From Russula earlei (lineage: Eukaryota; Basidiomycota; Agaricomycetes; Russulales; Russulaceae), in the NCBI GenBank assembly GCA_025769875.1, contig JAGFNK010000040.1, positions 1-64,000 of the forward strand: a DNA stretch of 64,000 bases. The letters are read 5' to 3'. The position numbers were made by a program, and so were the translations under genes. The notes under the pieces were generated by a model. It ran no database searches. It saw only the letters and a list, made by a program, of their open reading frames with translations, and was not told where the DNA came from. This document shows positions 21,396-32,737 of the stretch, in pieces. How positions within the stretch are numbered: position 1 is the stretch's first letter; each line of letters starts with the position of its first letter.

Positions 21396-24300
21396 CTAAG
21401 TTAAAAATGGTATGTCTGCAGGTGGGGATGGTGAGGTCATTAATGGAGTAAGAAGGGGGGTTACATGAGTTGACTCAGGGAGTAATGTATGTTGTTGTAT
21501 TGTAAGTCCTTGAAACTGGTGTTCCAAGCTGTCCAGACTTTTGTCTGAGTGGTGGGATTCTGTGGGGTCAGAGTCAATGGTGGACATGAAGCAGAGTATC
21601 CTTTCCACTGGACTCTGTATTGGAGCCGGTTTCTATGGGTACGCTGAGCAGTAATCTTTTCAACTTCATACTCTCCTGAGAGAAGGTCAGGTGGGGGTTC
21701 AGTAAAGTTGGGTCCATGTTCAGTTGTTTCAGTGACTGGAGAGAGAAGGGAGGTGTGGAACATGTTGTGAATATGCCATTGGGGAGGTAAGTGGAGTTGG
21801 TAGACAACATGGGACATTCTTCTGGTGATGAAAAAGCAGCCAAACTGTTTGGGATGGAACTTCTGAAACTGATGGGGGGTTTTCAAGTTAGTACCTTCCA
21901 ACCAAACCTTCTGTCCTTCTTCAAAACCCTTGAACTTAGTTTCTTTTACCCAATTGTCTTGTGCTTTCCTCATTGCTTCCTGAGCTGATTCCTGCATGTC
22001 TTTCAGGGCCTGGAGTCACTCTTGAATCCCTGGGAATTTGGATTGTAGCTGGATGCCAAGCCCTTGTAGGTTAAAACCTATAAGAAGTTCATAGGGGGTT
22101 CATTTGGTGGTTGTGGATTTATGAGCATTGAAATGGTATTGGGCTATGGGAAGCCAGTGTACCCATTCTTCTTGTTTCTCCCCTGTGTAGATGCAGGAGG
22201 TACATTTCTAGGGTTTGATTGGTTCTTTCTGATTGTCCATCAGTTTGTGGGTGATAGGCTATACTTAGGTTTTGGTTGATTCCAAGGATTTGGGAGACTT
22301 CTTGAAACAGCTTGGAAGTGAAGCAAGAGTCATGGTTGGAGATGATTTTGGAAGGGACTCCAGTCTATGGGAAGGCATGTTGTAAGAATAGTTTAGCCAT
22401 TTCTAGGGTTCCCATGTTTTTATGGCACTGGTATGAATATTGCCACTTTGGTAGAGTCATGGTCAGTGATAGTCATGATGGTGTCATATCCTTCTGACAA
22501 GGGGAGGTCAACAATCCAATCGATGGCTAAGGTCTGGAAGGCCTTCTGGAATTCAGGGGGAATTGGATGAATTGGGGGATGATTGGGGTGTGTTGAAGAT
22601 TTGTCAGGCATGACAGGTGGCACAACCCCGAATATAGTCTCGGATAAAATAGCCCATTTTCGGCCACCAGAAGGATTCTTGAATTGAATCCAAGGTTTGG
22701 GCATTCCCTGTATGTCCCCCAAGGATGCTGTCATGATAAGTATGTAATATCTTTTGTAGGAGGGGTTCTTGATATGGCACAACCAATTTTCCATCTTTTA
22801 ATAGTGTGCCATCTTCTTCTTGGAGGTTGTGTTTGACTTTCCACATAAGTAGATCTGATTGTCGGTTCTTTTGTTCTTTCAAGATTTGTTTGTATAGATC
22901 TTCTGTGTGGAGTGTGTGAATGAAGAGTTTGTCAGGAAGGTGCTGTGATGTTTTGATTGTCTCCTGACCCATCATTGTGGTCTGGTCATCGTGAGAGGGC
23001 ATCTGCGTGATTGGAAACCCCAGGTTTGTGGTGAATTTCAAAAGGGTAGTCTGCAAGTGTGGAAATGTATCCTGCAATTCTTTGGTTGATTTTGTGGGGG
23101 AGTTGGTAGTGGGTGAGGTTGGCATGGTCTGTGAAGATTTTAATAGGGTGCTTGGTCCCAACCAGTAAGTACTGCCAATGTTGGAGTGTGAGAATCAGGG
23201 CCAGGAATTCCCTGTCCCAGACTGGGTAGTTCCTTTCTGCTTCATTGAATGCATGTGACATGTTACCAATCTTTTTCCTTTTTCCTCTTGAGTCCTTTTG
23301 GAATAGGATTGCTCTGGTGGCAAATTGTGAGGCATTGGTTTCTAATTCATATGGGAGGTCAGGGTTGGCAGTGTAGAGTTCAGGGTCATCACAAACTGCT
23401 GATATCAGGGTTTCTAGGGCAACAGTCATCCTCTGGGGTCCAAGAGAAGGAGGTTCATTTCTTGATTGTGGAAAAGATGGGGCAAGCTATTTTGGCAAAG
23501 TCCCGGATGAATGGTCATTGGTAGTTGAGTGCACCTATGATTTGTTGTACTTGTTTCAGATTGTTGGGGGGTCTTGGCCAGTTCTTGAGGCCATCCATTT
23601 TGACTGGGTTGATCTTGAGGGTCTGTTGGTTGATTTGGAAGCCCAAGAAGTCAATTTCTCTTTGTTCATGTGTGATTTGTTGGTGAAGGTGTTCTTCTCC
23701 TGATCCTGTGGCTATTGCCACATCTAGATAGTTCCAGGTGTTTTTGGGGTATTTGAGGAGCCAGGGTCAGAGGGTGTGGTTCATTGCTCATTGGAAGGCA
23801 GCCAGGGCATTGGTGAAGCCAAAGCCCATTACCATAGGGATAAACAGTGCCAAATTGGGTTTTGAAAGCCCCCTTGTGTTGGTCTTCCGGGTGAATTAGG
23901 ATGTTATTATAGCTGGCTCTGACATTGAATTTGCTAAAGGTGGTCTTGCCCCTTAGTCAGTGTAATTGTTCTTCCATGTTTGGTAAGGCATGGTAATCAG
24001 GGATGGTGGCATTGTTGAGTTTTTGGTAGTCTACTACCATTCATGGGGCAGTGCCATCCTTCTTTTGGACAAAGAAGACAGGGGAGATGAAGTCCAATAC
24101 TCCATCTTTGATAGAACCTTTGGCTAAGTCTTCCTGTATTTGCCTAGATAATTCTTGTTTTTCATTCTGGTGGAGGGGCTAAGTTCAGCAATCAAGGAAC
24201 TCAGGGGCATCAGGTTTCAGGGTGATTCTGAAGTCAAGTTCTCCTCAACTGGGTAGGAGTCATTTGGCTGCTTCTTCTGAGAAAACTTTCTGATGTTGTG

Positions 24301-25770
24301 AATATTCTGGTGTCATGAACCATTCTCTGGAGAGGGCCCTTGAAGGACCCTTCCTTATAGGAGGAAACCCAGCCTCTATGGTGTCACCCTGTTCACACGA
24401 GCAAAAGGGGTGAGTAGAGGTGTCCACAATATTGTGCGCGCATTGTTGCAGCGAGCAATTCTCGGCACAATCGACATACAACAAGCCCCACTTAAGGGCA
24501 ACCCTTCTAGCAATAAAGGACAGTATTAGGGCCTTCCTAGGGACCCTTTAGAACGACCCTAGGTGCTCCACAATAGGCACTAACTGAGTATCAAAGACCC
24601 TACAACGCGTTATTAGACCAACTCTAATAACTATAGAACTGAACTATAAGGCAATACTAAGGACCTTAATAGAAGTATTAGGGTCGACTCTAAGGACCCT
24701 AATAGAACTATATAAGGGCCTTACAAGATAACACTATTCCCTGAACCAAACTACAAGTCCTCAAATGACCGGCCCTAAACTAACTAACAGAAAATGAATC
24801 AGGTGCTCGCACGTGTACTAAAGCAGTGAACATGTGGACAGGGAAGGCTCTTACTCATCAAGAGAAGCCTTCTTACTCAGCAGCTTACTGAGCATGACTG
24901 AGCATGCTCAGTAAGCACACTCCGACTTCTTACTCATCACTCTATTGTGCTTGATAACAAGGTTATGACTTGTTCCCTATTTAGCAGTCCTTTTGTAGTA
25001 TATGAGCGCTCAATAAAGTAGCGGACAGTCTTCAGACTGTCCATTTGTTTACGGCACTCTCTATCCCCGGGATACTCCTTTAAGGACCGTCCCCTTGTGA
25101 CTATCCTGGCCTCTTCTCTGTGTGACTGCTTGACTCTCACAGTAACAGTGCCTCTCTGGTATTTGTTACTACTCTGGACTCTGCTTCTTGCCCATGCCGT
25201 CTTAAGACGTCTATCGACTTGTCTTCGAGCTAATTCCTCGCTCTTGAACTGGATAGTTCAACAGTGAGTCTTGACATCTGGAGGAATGGTGGGCTGTTCT
25301 AAGATGCACAATTTAGATCTTTGGTGGGTTTGTCAGGGGTACAGGGGTGAGGAGGACCCCTAGGTGATTTCTAAAGCAGCCCATGCTCCAGTTGACCAGG
25401 GGGTTTAATGCTTTTAGGAAGGGGTAGCCTGAGGATTATTCTGTCTTCTCCCAAGTTTGTGATGTAGAAGGTGAGAAGTCAAGTGGTGGGACCATGTCAT
25501 ATGGCCACATGGGCATAATGAGTTGGCACTCCCCCCTGGTTACTAGTGCCATCTATGTTGATGATGGGTCTGGGGGTTCTGAAAGTTCAAAGTGGGATTT
25601 GTAATTTTCCCACTATTCCTTGGCTGATGAAATTTTCTGTTGCCCTGCTGTCAAGGAGAGCCTGGCCAGTCTTTCCATTGGTTGTTATCATAAAGGAACT
25701 TTCATTGAGTTTTCTTTATGGTTGACAATGGTATCTATTTGGGCCTCTGTGCTGACTGTTGCACTTTGGC
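21396..25770 (-). pseudogene. Gypsy II pol: protease-RT-RNase H-integrase-chromodomain
   Basis: Minus-strand domains in order: a decayed protease region (25277-25770); RT (about 23515-24310) with YLDV at about 23719-23730 where YLDD is expected; RNase H (22986-23429, with the DREFLALILTLQHW and FTDHANL blocks); the integrase zinc-binding domain (about 22604-22990, GGHTGNAQT block); the start of the integrase core (22420-22620, DWIVDLPLSEGYDTI); a degenerate core stretch (22000-22420); and a C-terminal chromodomain (21640-21700, YEVEKI...YRVQWKGYS). LTR C splits it at 24311-25276. The many frame changes rule out function. Confidence 0.85.
24311..25276 (+). repeat. Solo LTR, family C
   Basis: 966 bp, flanked by TCTGG at 24306-24310 and 25277-25281. 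Inserted in Gypsy II pol between the protease and RT regions. Confidence 0.92.
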
Positions 25771-27215
25771 CTAGAGAAAATCCTCTTTGAGAATGAGATC
25801 CCAAATTTTGGCTTGTTCTTCAGCTGGCAAGGCCTTCATGCAGGCTACCATGGAGGCTGGTTCTTCTTCTTTGGGTGGTTCTGGGGTAGATTCTGCAATG
25901 CAGTTTTTGGACATGGTGGGGGCTGAGTTTTTGGGGCATTCCCTGCTGAGGTGACCTTTTACTCTACAGCGGAAACAACATCCTTCTTTTGCTAGTTGTT
26001 TTCTTTCCTCTTCAGTGAGCTTCTTGAAGTTGGATTGGGCAGCATCCACTTGCATTCAATCAGGGTGATGGGACTTGTGTTCTGAAGGGGAGTGTGTGGT
26101 TTTCTTTCCTTTGAGTTTTTCCCTGATGGTGACAAATTGTTGGTGCTGTCTTCTAGTCTCCTCTTTCCATTCCTGAAAGGTGGTAGGCCAGATGTCCCTA
26201 TTCAAGATTGCATGGTAAAGTCTGCTCTTGAGTCCATTTCTGAAACTTTCAATGGCGATTATGTCTGTGTCTGGCCATCCAGTTTTAGTCAGGAGCTGTT
26301 TGAAGGTGGAGATGTAGTCATCAAGGGAATCTTTCATTTCATGTTTGACAAGAGCTGCTTGGGCATCTTCCTTTTCTGCTGTGTTGGTGAACTTGTAAGT
26401 GAAGTCAGTTACAAAGTCATTCCACAAGACCTTGTCATTTCTGTTGATGGGGTTCTGGGCCCTGGTTATTTTTTCTCTGAGGGTGGTTACTTGTGAGTTT
26501 ACCCAGTCTTCCACCTTTTCCCCCTGGATATAGGAGAGGGCTAGAATGACCCTTTTGGAGGGATCAATCATGACTGCCTTGTTGTTGTTGAGTCCCCAGT
26601 AAAGGTTGAACTCCATGATGAAGCATTTCATTTTGTTCCTTTTGCATGTAAAGACTGTGGGCTCTTTGCCACTGAGGGACCCATTAGTCCTTTGGGTGGC
26701 CTGTGGTGCTTGTGCTGAAATTGGAGGTTGTGTGGCAATCTGAGGGGCTGGAGCAGCTTGTGGGACTTGTGCTGCCATGATGGGTTCAGGGGCATTCTGT
26801 GTTTCAGTTTCAGGGGATTCAGGGGGTGTCTGTGGTTCTGGGGTCTCAGGGAGTATCTGAGGTTCAATGGTATTTTCTAATTCAGGGGGTTCAGGGGAGT
26901 TGCCTTCTGACTCTGATGATGTTTCATAAAGAGGGTCATCTTCCCTCCAGTAGCCTAATCCAAGGCTGTTCCTGATGAGTTCTAAGTCCTGATGAGTGTA
27001 GAGCTGTCCTCTTCTGAGTTGTAGCTCAAACCAGCAGTTGTTGATAAATTCAACAGGTAATTCCTCTCTGTCTTCTGTGGTTAGGTAGCAGAGAAAGGCA
27101 TGGAAGCTGTCCCAAGTGGCAGTTCCAATGATGTGTTGAGGGAGGTCTGGGGAGGGTCTAGGTTGGACACAAATCCAGCAATTTTGGGTAATTCAAGGTT
27201 GATCTCCAGAATGGA
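25771..27215 (-). pseudogene. Gypsy II gag with CCHC knuckle
   Basis: An open minus-strand frame runs from about 27145 to 26056 without a convincing Met near its start; a neighbouring frame supplies the first 25 or so residues (a frameshift near 27145). The N-terminal part resembles the Gypsy III gag N terminus (WxxF...FIxNCWFEL). A Pro/Glu-rich linker and a retrotransposon gag domain (about 26110-26640, with WVNSQV and FRNGLK blocks) follow. A TGA at 26056 separates this from the zinc knuckle CFRCRVKGHLSREC (25955-26000). Gag would form the particle and bind element RNA. Confidence 0.8.
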
Positions 27216-27221
27216 GTAGGG

Positions 27222-27232
27222 AAGCTTAGCTT
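27222..27232 (-). promoter_or_regulatory. Putative self-priming primer-binding site of Gypsy II
   Basis: One base inside the 5' LTR, minus-strand AAGCTAAGCTT is an exact 11-nt reverse complement of AAGCTTAGCTT at 27566-27576 in the same LTR, which starts 34 bases downstream of the TATA-like box. This is the Tf1/sushi arrangement, where the RNA 5' end folds back as primer. Confidence 0.6.
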
Positions 27233-27233
27233 G

Positions 27234-27938
27234 TGTTATGGTGTCATGGCTATTGGAGCATTAGCTCAATTCAGTGGGGCCAAGTCCCAGTGACTTGGTT
27301 CAGTGTTTCAATGGGGCCAGCTCAAAGAGACTGGTTCAAGGTTTAGCATCTCAAGACTAAGTCAAGGATGACCTAATCTGCAGACAGAGTCAATCTTCTG
27401 GTAATCTCATAGAAGAGGAGGATGATGATAGAGCAAGAGAGGAGCAAGAGGAACACAAGGGTTCCTCCTAGTGTGTTGATGTCAACCAAGGTATGAGCCA
27501 GCACAAGCAGGTTGTGATTTTGAGAGAGAGGATACAGAGTGAGGGATGCAACAGGAAATGGGACAAAGCTAAGCTTGGGGCATTCCCCAGCTTCTACAGG
27601 CACCTAAATACTGTATCTAGCAAGGCTGTACAGTACCATATGTGGAACAATAGATAAAATTAAACCAATAGCAAAAAGGGATTGAACAATAGATGAAACA
27701 CAAAAGGTGAAACAATACAATAGGAGTCAATCAAAATCAAGGGATGAAACAGTAACCAAGGGAACAAGGGTAGTATGCAAGAATTGTCAGAAAATTGGGA
27801 GGGCGATCATATTGGATTTTATAGCATTATATTTAAATATAATCACAACATAATGTAATAAAATCCATTATAATTGCCCTCCCAATTTTCTGACAATAGA
27901 AACAAGGGTTAGTGACAAACAAGGGGAAAAACACAACA
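27234..27938 (-). repeat. Gypsy II 5' LTR with a nested MITE
   Basis: It reads TGTTATGGTG...CACAACA, with TATTTA (sense minus) at 27605-27610. Without the 113-bp MITE it is about 592 bp. It matches 61-546 plus 15447-15543. Confidence 0.88.
27784..27896. mobile_element. Short palindromic MITE
   Basis: A 113-bp insertion with 21-bp perfect terminal inverted repeats, TTGTCAGAAAATTGGGAGGG plus C and the complement. The interior is AT-rich. The other Gypsy II LTR (15490-15500) lacks it. Confidence 0.8.
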
Positions 27939-28427
27939 CTCCATGTGCCAATGTCTTTGGGCACCCTCATCAATTTTGAGCATATAGAAACAACCAGACT
28001 GCCAGAGAGCATTGGCATCTGTTGGGGAACTTCCCCAAGGCCTCCTCTCTTGCATTGACTCCATTCCCCTTGCAGAACAACTACTCTTTGACAATTGTTG
28101 AGGAGGCTATGTTACTCCATTTTGTTCTGAGGTTCTACATCTCTCTGTAGTGAGACCCAGAGACACAGCCATTGCCCTTCAAAACAACCTTCACCCCTTC
28201 CAGATTTGTACCCATCTTGGCTATTATTCCCCTTTGTCTCATTTTCCCCTAGGTCATATTATCTATTCATTTTCAGCTTCTCTTGCTTCCTATTGCCATC
28301 CTACTTACCACAACCAACATAAACATGAGGTTATAAAAAGGCCTGGACTCTGCCCAGCTCAAACACAAGATTTGTCTGCTAGCCCTCACAGATCTTGGCT
28401 TTCAATACATTGGGCAGGACCTCTCAT
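27939..28427. other. Unassigned sequence between Gypsy II and element J
   Basis: Short open frames exist on both strands but none resembles a known family. No terminal repeats are seen. Confidence 0.4.
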
Positions 28428-29232
28428 CATCAGGGAAATCACACATTTTTTTTCAATGTTTTTGGCTTTTTGGCTTTATAATGGTCACTCCTAAAGTCAA
28501 AAGTTTGCAAAGTTCAATAGTGTCATCAAGGTGCCACATAAAGTCAAAAAAGTTGGAAAGGTTAATAAAGTTTGTAAAGTTAGTTAGGAGGCTGAAGGAG
28601 TTCATGTGCATGATAGTCAATAAAATGATTCACAAAATAAGACTTAAATGAATCAAGAGCATTAATATAACTGAAGTCTTTAGGTAGAAAGCCAGTACCA
28701 TAGTGGGGTAAGATGTGTTCCACACATGATTCAGTGACCAGCCATGATTCACCTTACATCTTCCAGGGGGTTGAAATTTTGACCATCCTTGGTCAAGCAT
28801 CTTAATGCAAACATTTTGAGGCCTTGTGCATCTAAATTGTTGAGGCAGTGTTGGTAGTGATGGAGTACACAATGGTGATAGCGAGTGTAGTGGGGGCAAC
28901 AAAAGAGGCAAGTGGCAAGTGGTGATGAGAAGTGTTGCTGTGGCTGCTCTTGTTGTTGCTCTTATTAGAGGCATCAGTGCAGTTGGGTGAGGTGATGGGG
29001 CAGCAAGAGTGAGGGCAGTGGTGAGAGAGGGTGGCAATGCTGGAGGGTGAGGGTCGTGGGAGATGGAGGCAATGGAGAAGAGGGTGAAGGTGGTGGCAAG
29101 ATGGCGGCAGATGTGGAGGTGGAGGATGCATGGGGTGGCTTGTGCGAGGGTGGCGTTTGTTGTCTTGCAGTGGCGGCGATGGGGTCATATCCACTGCAGG
29201 TGGTGGCAGCAGACGTGGGTGGTGACACATGA

Positions 29233-29712
29233 TGTTGAAGATAGATGCAGTGTGTGTGATTAGATAGCAGCAGATGATAAGATCGCAGGCAGATCTATCA
29301 GACAATAGTTCAGTTTGGTTGACACAAAACTAATATAAATAATGTACCTATCAGACAATAGCTACAACGCGTCATCAGTACTGTGAGATAGGATATCATA
29401 GTGTAAATACTCACTTCAGTTTGGTTGACACAAAACTGAAGTGATCTGCATACTTTGTGGCATTCTTAAGTACCTGAGACCGCCACTGGATGCAGTACAG
29501 TCAACTACCATCACGGATAACTAAGTAAGTCTGAGGATCAGTTGTAAGTAGCTACCAATTGTTCTAAATCACTCTATCAGTGTAACTAATGCATGCTGCA
29601 GCGTATGAGCTGAGCCGGTGATGCCCGGTCCAGGTGATCTGACGCGTCAATGCATCTGAGTTGTGATCATATCACAACACACCTGAGACTCTGGGCAGTG
29701 CAGATCTCAACA
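29233..29712 (-). repeat. Copia 3' LTR
   Basis: 480 bp, TGTTGAAGATAG...GATCTCAACA. A polypurine run (minus-strand ATGGGGGGA) abuts it at 29713-29721. Confidence 0.95.
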
Positions 29713-29745
29713 TCCCCCCATGATTAAGACAGTCGGTAGATTAGA

Positions 29746-30637
29746 TCAATTAAGACCCAACCCATCGACGAAGGTCCGAAGCAGCATGTGAGTATGCGGC
29801 TTGGTGAGACCATCTGCAAGCATCTCTCCTGTGGGAGTACGGACAAGTGTGATCAGTCCGTCCTCAATGTATTGGCGGATGATGTGATGCTTGATAGGGA
29901 TATGCTTCGACCATCTTCTGGTGACTGGGTTGAGCGTGAGGTCGACAGCGCCTTTGTTATCACCATGAAGTGGAATTGGATCAGAGATCTGATAGCCAAT
30001 CTTGGAGAAGAAGCTCCGATACCACGTGGCTTGATTAGCTGCATCAGCTAAGGCCATATATTTGGCTTGAGTGGTACTTTGGGTAACAGTCTTCTGTTTG
30101 CACGAGGTCCAGGAGATTGCAGCGCTGGAAAGTAGGAAGACATAGCCCGAGGTTGAACAGTAGTCATCTGCATTGTCTCTGAGGCTAGAGTCAGAGTATC
30201 TGTGTAATCCGGTATTGCGCACGCCATCATAACGCAGCTTTAGATCTGAAGTGCTGTTAAGATAAGATAGTATGTATTTGGCAAGGCATAGATGATGCGA
30301 TGAGTGATTGGATGAGTATTGGGCAAGTCGAGAGACTGCAAATGATATATCTGGTTGTGTCCTGATCTGCACATAGAGAAGGCTGCCAATGATGCATTGA
30401 AAGTACTTTATTTCATCAGGCGTCGCCTCCCCGGAGTGCTTGACCAAGTGGACATCTGCCCCGGAGGGCAGCGGTGTGCAGACCAGATTGGAATCCGCCA
30501 TCCCAAAGAAATTGACAATCTCCAAGATGTACCTAGATTGATCAATGTCTAGACGCTTAGCTGAGCGATCACACGTAACCCGAATCCCAAGATAGGAGTC
30601 GATCTTGCCTAGATCAGTCATTTCATAGCGCGTGGAC
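29746..30637 (-). pseudogene. Copia RT C-terminal part and RNase H
   Basis: This is the downstream half of the reverse transcriptase, starting at the MTDLGKIDSYLGI segment just after the LTR B insertion, followed by RNase H (TQSTTQAKYMAL block, and GDNKGAVDL) and the usual C-terminal TGEMLADGLTKP motif. The frame is open to 29746. It is separated from the first half of RT at 38903-39398 by 8.3 kb of insertion, so it cannot form a full enzyme. Confidence 0.92.
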
Positions 30638-30920
30638 TGTCATGGTAACTAGCCGTGTCAGTTCACAAGCGGAAAACAAGTCGATGATAGAGAGGTATTC
30701 AAGAAACGGGCTGGTTCCCATGTATAATGAGTAAGGATCCCTGCAGCGGTCAAAGTGTTTTATGCTAAACAGGTTATGGCCAATAGACCCTTCCTAGTAT
30801 GACTTGGTCCGTTGAGAAGCTAGGGTAAGTTTATAATAGGATAGACTAGGGCTGGTTCCACTAGCTATATGCGTTCAAGTCTGTCGGGGACCTTGAACAA
30901 CGCAGAGAGAGTAGAGGAAG

Positions 30921-31413
30921 TGTCACCGACTGGGGGCGGTGTCGTTGACAAATCAGTTCATGCGCGAGACGAGCGCAGTGAGTCGAGCGAGACACTAAGT
31001 CTTCGTGGATTTCGGGGGTCTCGGAGATGATATTGCCGAAGCAAATATGTTCCGCGGAGAAGGGAAGCTACGAATAAGTCTTCGCGTTGCGAAGGCTTAT
31101 GAGTAAGAGAAGTTTCAGACGAAGTGCTTGATGTCTTGCAAGCCTACAAGTCCTGAAGTTCGAAATCCAGTGATATTTCACAGGAGAACAAGCTTAGGGC
31201 TTGTCCTCTGTTACAGGCAGGCTTATATAGACAGTGTATCCTATATCAAATAGTAGACACAAGGTAGCAATGAGGCAGTCGAGACTGGGGCACGCTGGAA
31301 GGTGCTGGTACATGCAAGGCTAAGTGAGTCATAAAACGCGCGAGAATCGTGAGGTCTGTCCGGGTAGGCTTGTCCGGTTGCCGGTCCGGTCCGAAGAGCC
31401 GGTTCTTGTGACA
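30921..31413 (-). repeat. Gypsy III 3' LTR
   Basis: 493 bp, TGTCACCGAC...TTCTTGTGACA. A polypurine tract (minus-strand AAGGGGGTAA) abuts it at 31414-31423. Confidence 0.97.
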
Positions 31414-31432
31414 TTACCCCCTTGTTAACGTC

Positions 31433-32680
31433 CTAAGCGGCGTAAGGGATAAGAGTCGATTGGCAGCGATGAGTGTGAAAATGGATTTGATCGCGAGGAA
31501 CTCGGCATATCCTATCAGTCTTGCACCGTCGATGTGGGTTCCTGCAGCGATCAGCTATATGTCCGTGGTGGTTGCAAAGGACACAGATGGCGATCTTAGG
31601 GCATTCGAATGTGTCGTGTCCCCCATCGTGGCACCAAGCACATTTGTCCGAAAGTTGGGGGGTGAACTGATACCATGGGTCTAGTAGGGCTTCTTTAGCA
31701 TCCTTATGCTCCTGGTCGGTAAGTTGGGGCATAGTCCCGAACAAGACTCGTGGTTCAAGACGTGCTTTGGCGTTGGCTTTGGCCAGTTTGATTTCTTCGT
31801 CTCTGACTTCCCACACCATGTCGTGATATCTTTCGCGAGCGGTGACGAGACTGTTTGCCATTTGTCGTGTTTTCTTTATGGCGAATCGGTAGCGGCGTAC
31901 TTCTGCCTCTAGGGACAGATCTTGTTCGAACCTAAGTGCCTCGTCTATCGCTTTGGTGTGTCTGAGGCCTTCTTTGAACAGGAAGGCATCTTTTTGTGTA
32001 AGAAGAGGGCGAGGGTAGGGGTCAGCTCTAGCTCGAATGGGAATGCGATGAGTGGGGCATCCAGGACCGTAGGTGGCTAGCAAGGAGGGGAAGCCGTGTG
32101 TCAAGTCAGGGAGAACGAAGCGAGGGGGGAGCGTGTCGTCTTCATTGCCTGGGTCTGGGATCAGTAAGTCCAGTCCAAGGTCTCCTTCTTCCCAACCTTC
32201 TCCAAGTTCTTCTAGTTCTGTGAGTTGGGTGCGATTAGCGGGTGGTTCGTAGACAAGGGGAGGAGTTCTCTCGCGGTTTATGGGGGTGAAATTCTCGTTT
32301 AGCAGGACGATATTTTCGACTTGTTGGACGATGGGTGTGGCAGTGCGTGGGGGAATTGGAATGGGATCGGGTGAAGGGGAGTGGACGTGATAGGAGGGAC
32401 TACGCGTCCTGACGGGTGAATTGACTGCTCGAGTGGGAGATTGATTACTGAAGGCTCTCAGTATGGTGGTGAGGGAATCGTCTTCCCACAATTCGCGTGC
32501 TTGTATGATCATTGCGGCGTGTTGTGCTGCTCGTCGGACGAGTATCCTGGTATTGATGGTCGCTGCTGTCGAGGGGGATGGTTCCCTGGACAGCGGTAGG
32601 TGGATAAGTGCAGGGGAGTAAGGTGGAGTAGGTACGAGGGTAGCAGTAGAGGCAGTAGGAGAATTTTGAGTGGAAGACAT
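31433..32680 (-). CDS. Gypsy III ORF3: post-pol protein with two zinc knuckles
   Basis: 415 aa, beginning 58 bp after the pol stop. The N-terminal 130 residues are Ser/Thr/Pro-rich and probably disordered. A charged, helical region lies at about residues 230-320. At about 340-395 two CCHC-type knuckles stand in tandem, the second extended as CX2CX4HX4CX2PHX2C. No Gypsy core domain is present and gag has its own knuckle, so this is an extra protein. Counterparts lie after pol in Gypsy II (15574-20916) and Gypsy IV (61712-63315). The knuckles suggest binding of element RNA or DNA; the function is unknown. The open frame in an otherwise young element argues that it is used. Confidence 0.85.
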   Translation of the reverse strand: MSSTQNSPTASTATLVPTPPYSPALIHLPLSREPSPSTAATINTRILVRRAAQHAAMIIQARELWEDDSLTTILRAFSNQSPTRAVNSPVRTRSPSYHVHSPSPDPIPIPPRTATPIVQQVENIVLLNENFTPINRERTPPLVYEPPANRTQLTELEELGEGWEEGDLGLDLLIPDPGNEDDTLPPRFVLPDLTHGFPSLLATYGPGCPTHRIPIRARADPYPRPLLTQKDAFLFKEGLRHTKAIDEALRFEQDLSLEAEVRRYRFAIKKTRQMANSLVTARERYHDMVWEVRDEEIKLAKANAKARLEPRVLFGTMPQLTDQEHKDAKEALLDPWYQFTPQLSDKCAWCHDGGHDTFECPKIAICVLCNHHGHIADRCRNPHRRCKTDRICRVPRDQIHFHTHRCQSTLIPYAA

Positions 32681-32737
32681 GTTCGTTGTGATTGGGGGGT
32701 AAGGCGGTAAGGGACAATCGTTTGTTGGTGGTGTTTT

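Larger units (their letters stand above)
61..27938 (-). mobile_element. Gypsy II: degenerate chromodomain Ty3/Gypsy element with nested insertions
   Basis: On the minus strand the order is 5' LTR (27234-27938), primer-binding site, gag with a CCHC knuckle, protease/RT/RNase H/integrase, chromodomain, a post-pol ORF3, polypurine tract and 3' LTR (61-546 plus 15447-15543). Without insertions the LTRs are about 585-590 bp. The order gag-pol-chromodomain places it among chromoviruses. It is dead: stops and frameshifts in gag and pol, YLDV in place of the RT motif YLDD, and many nested elements. CpG is visibly depleted compared with Gypsy III. No TSD was found at the outer ends, so the limits rest on LTR similarity alone. 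Confidence 0.85.

Noticed and set aside
61..27938. A 5-bp TSD for Gypsy II
   Set aside because: GCAAA and CTCCA do not match; old age or rearrangement is possible, so the element limits rest on the LTRs only.
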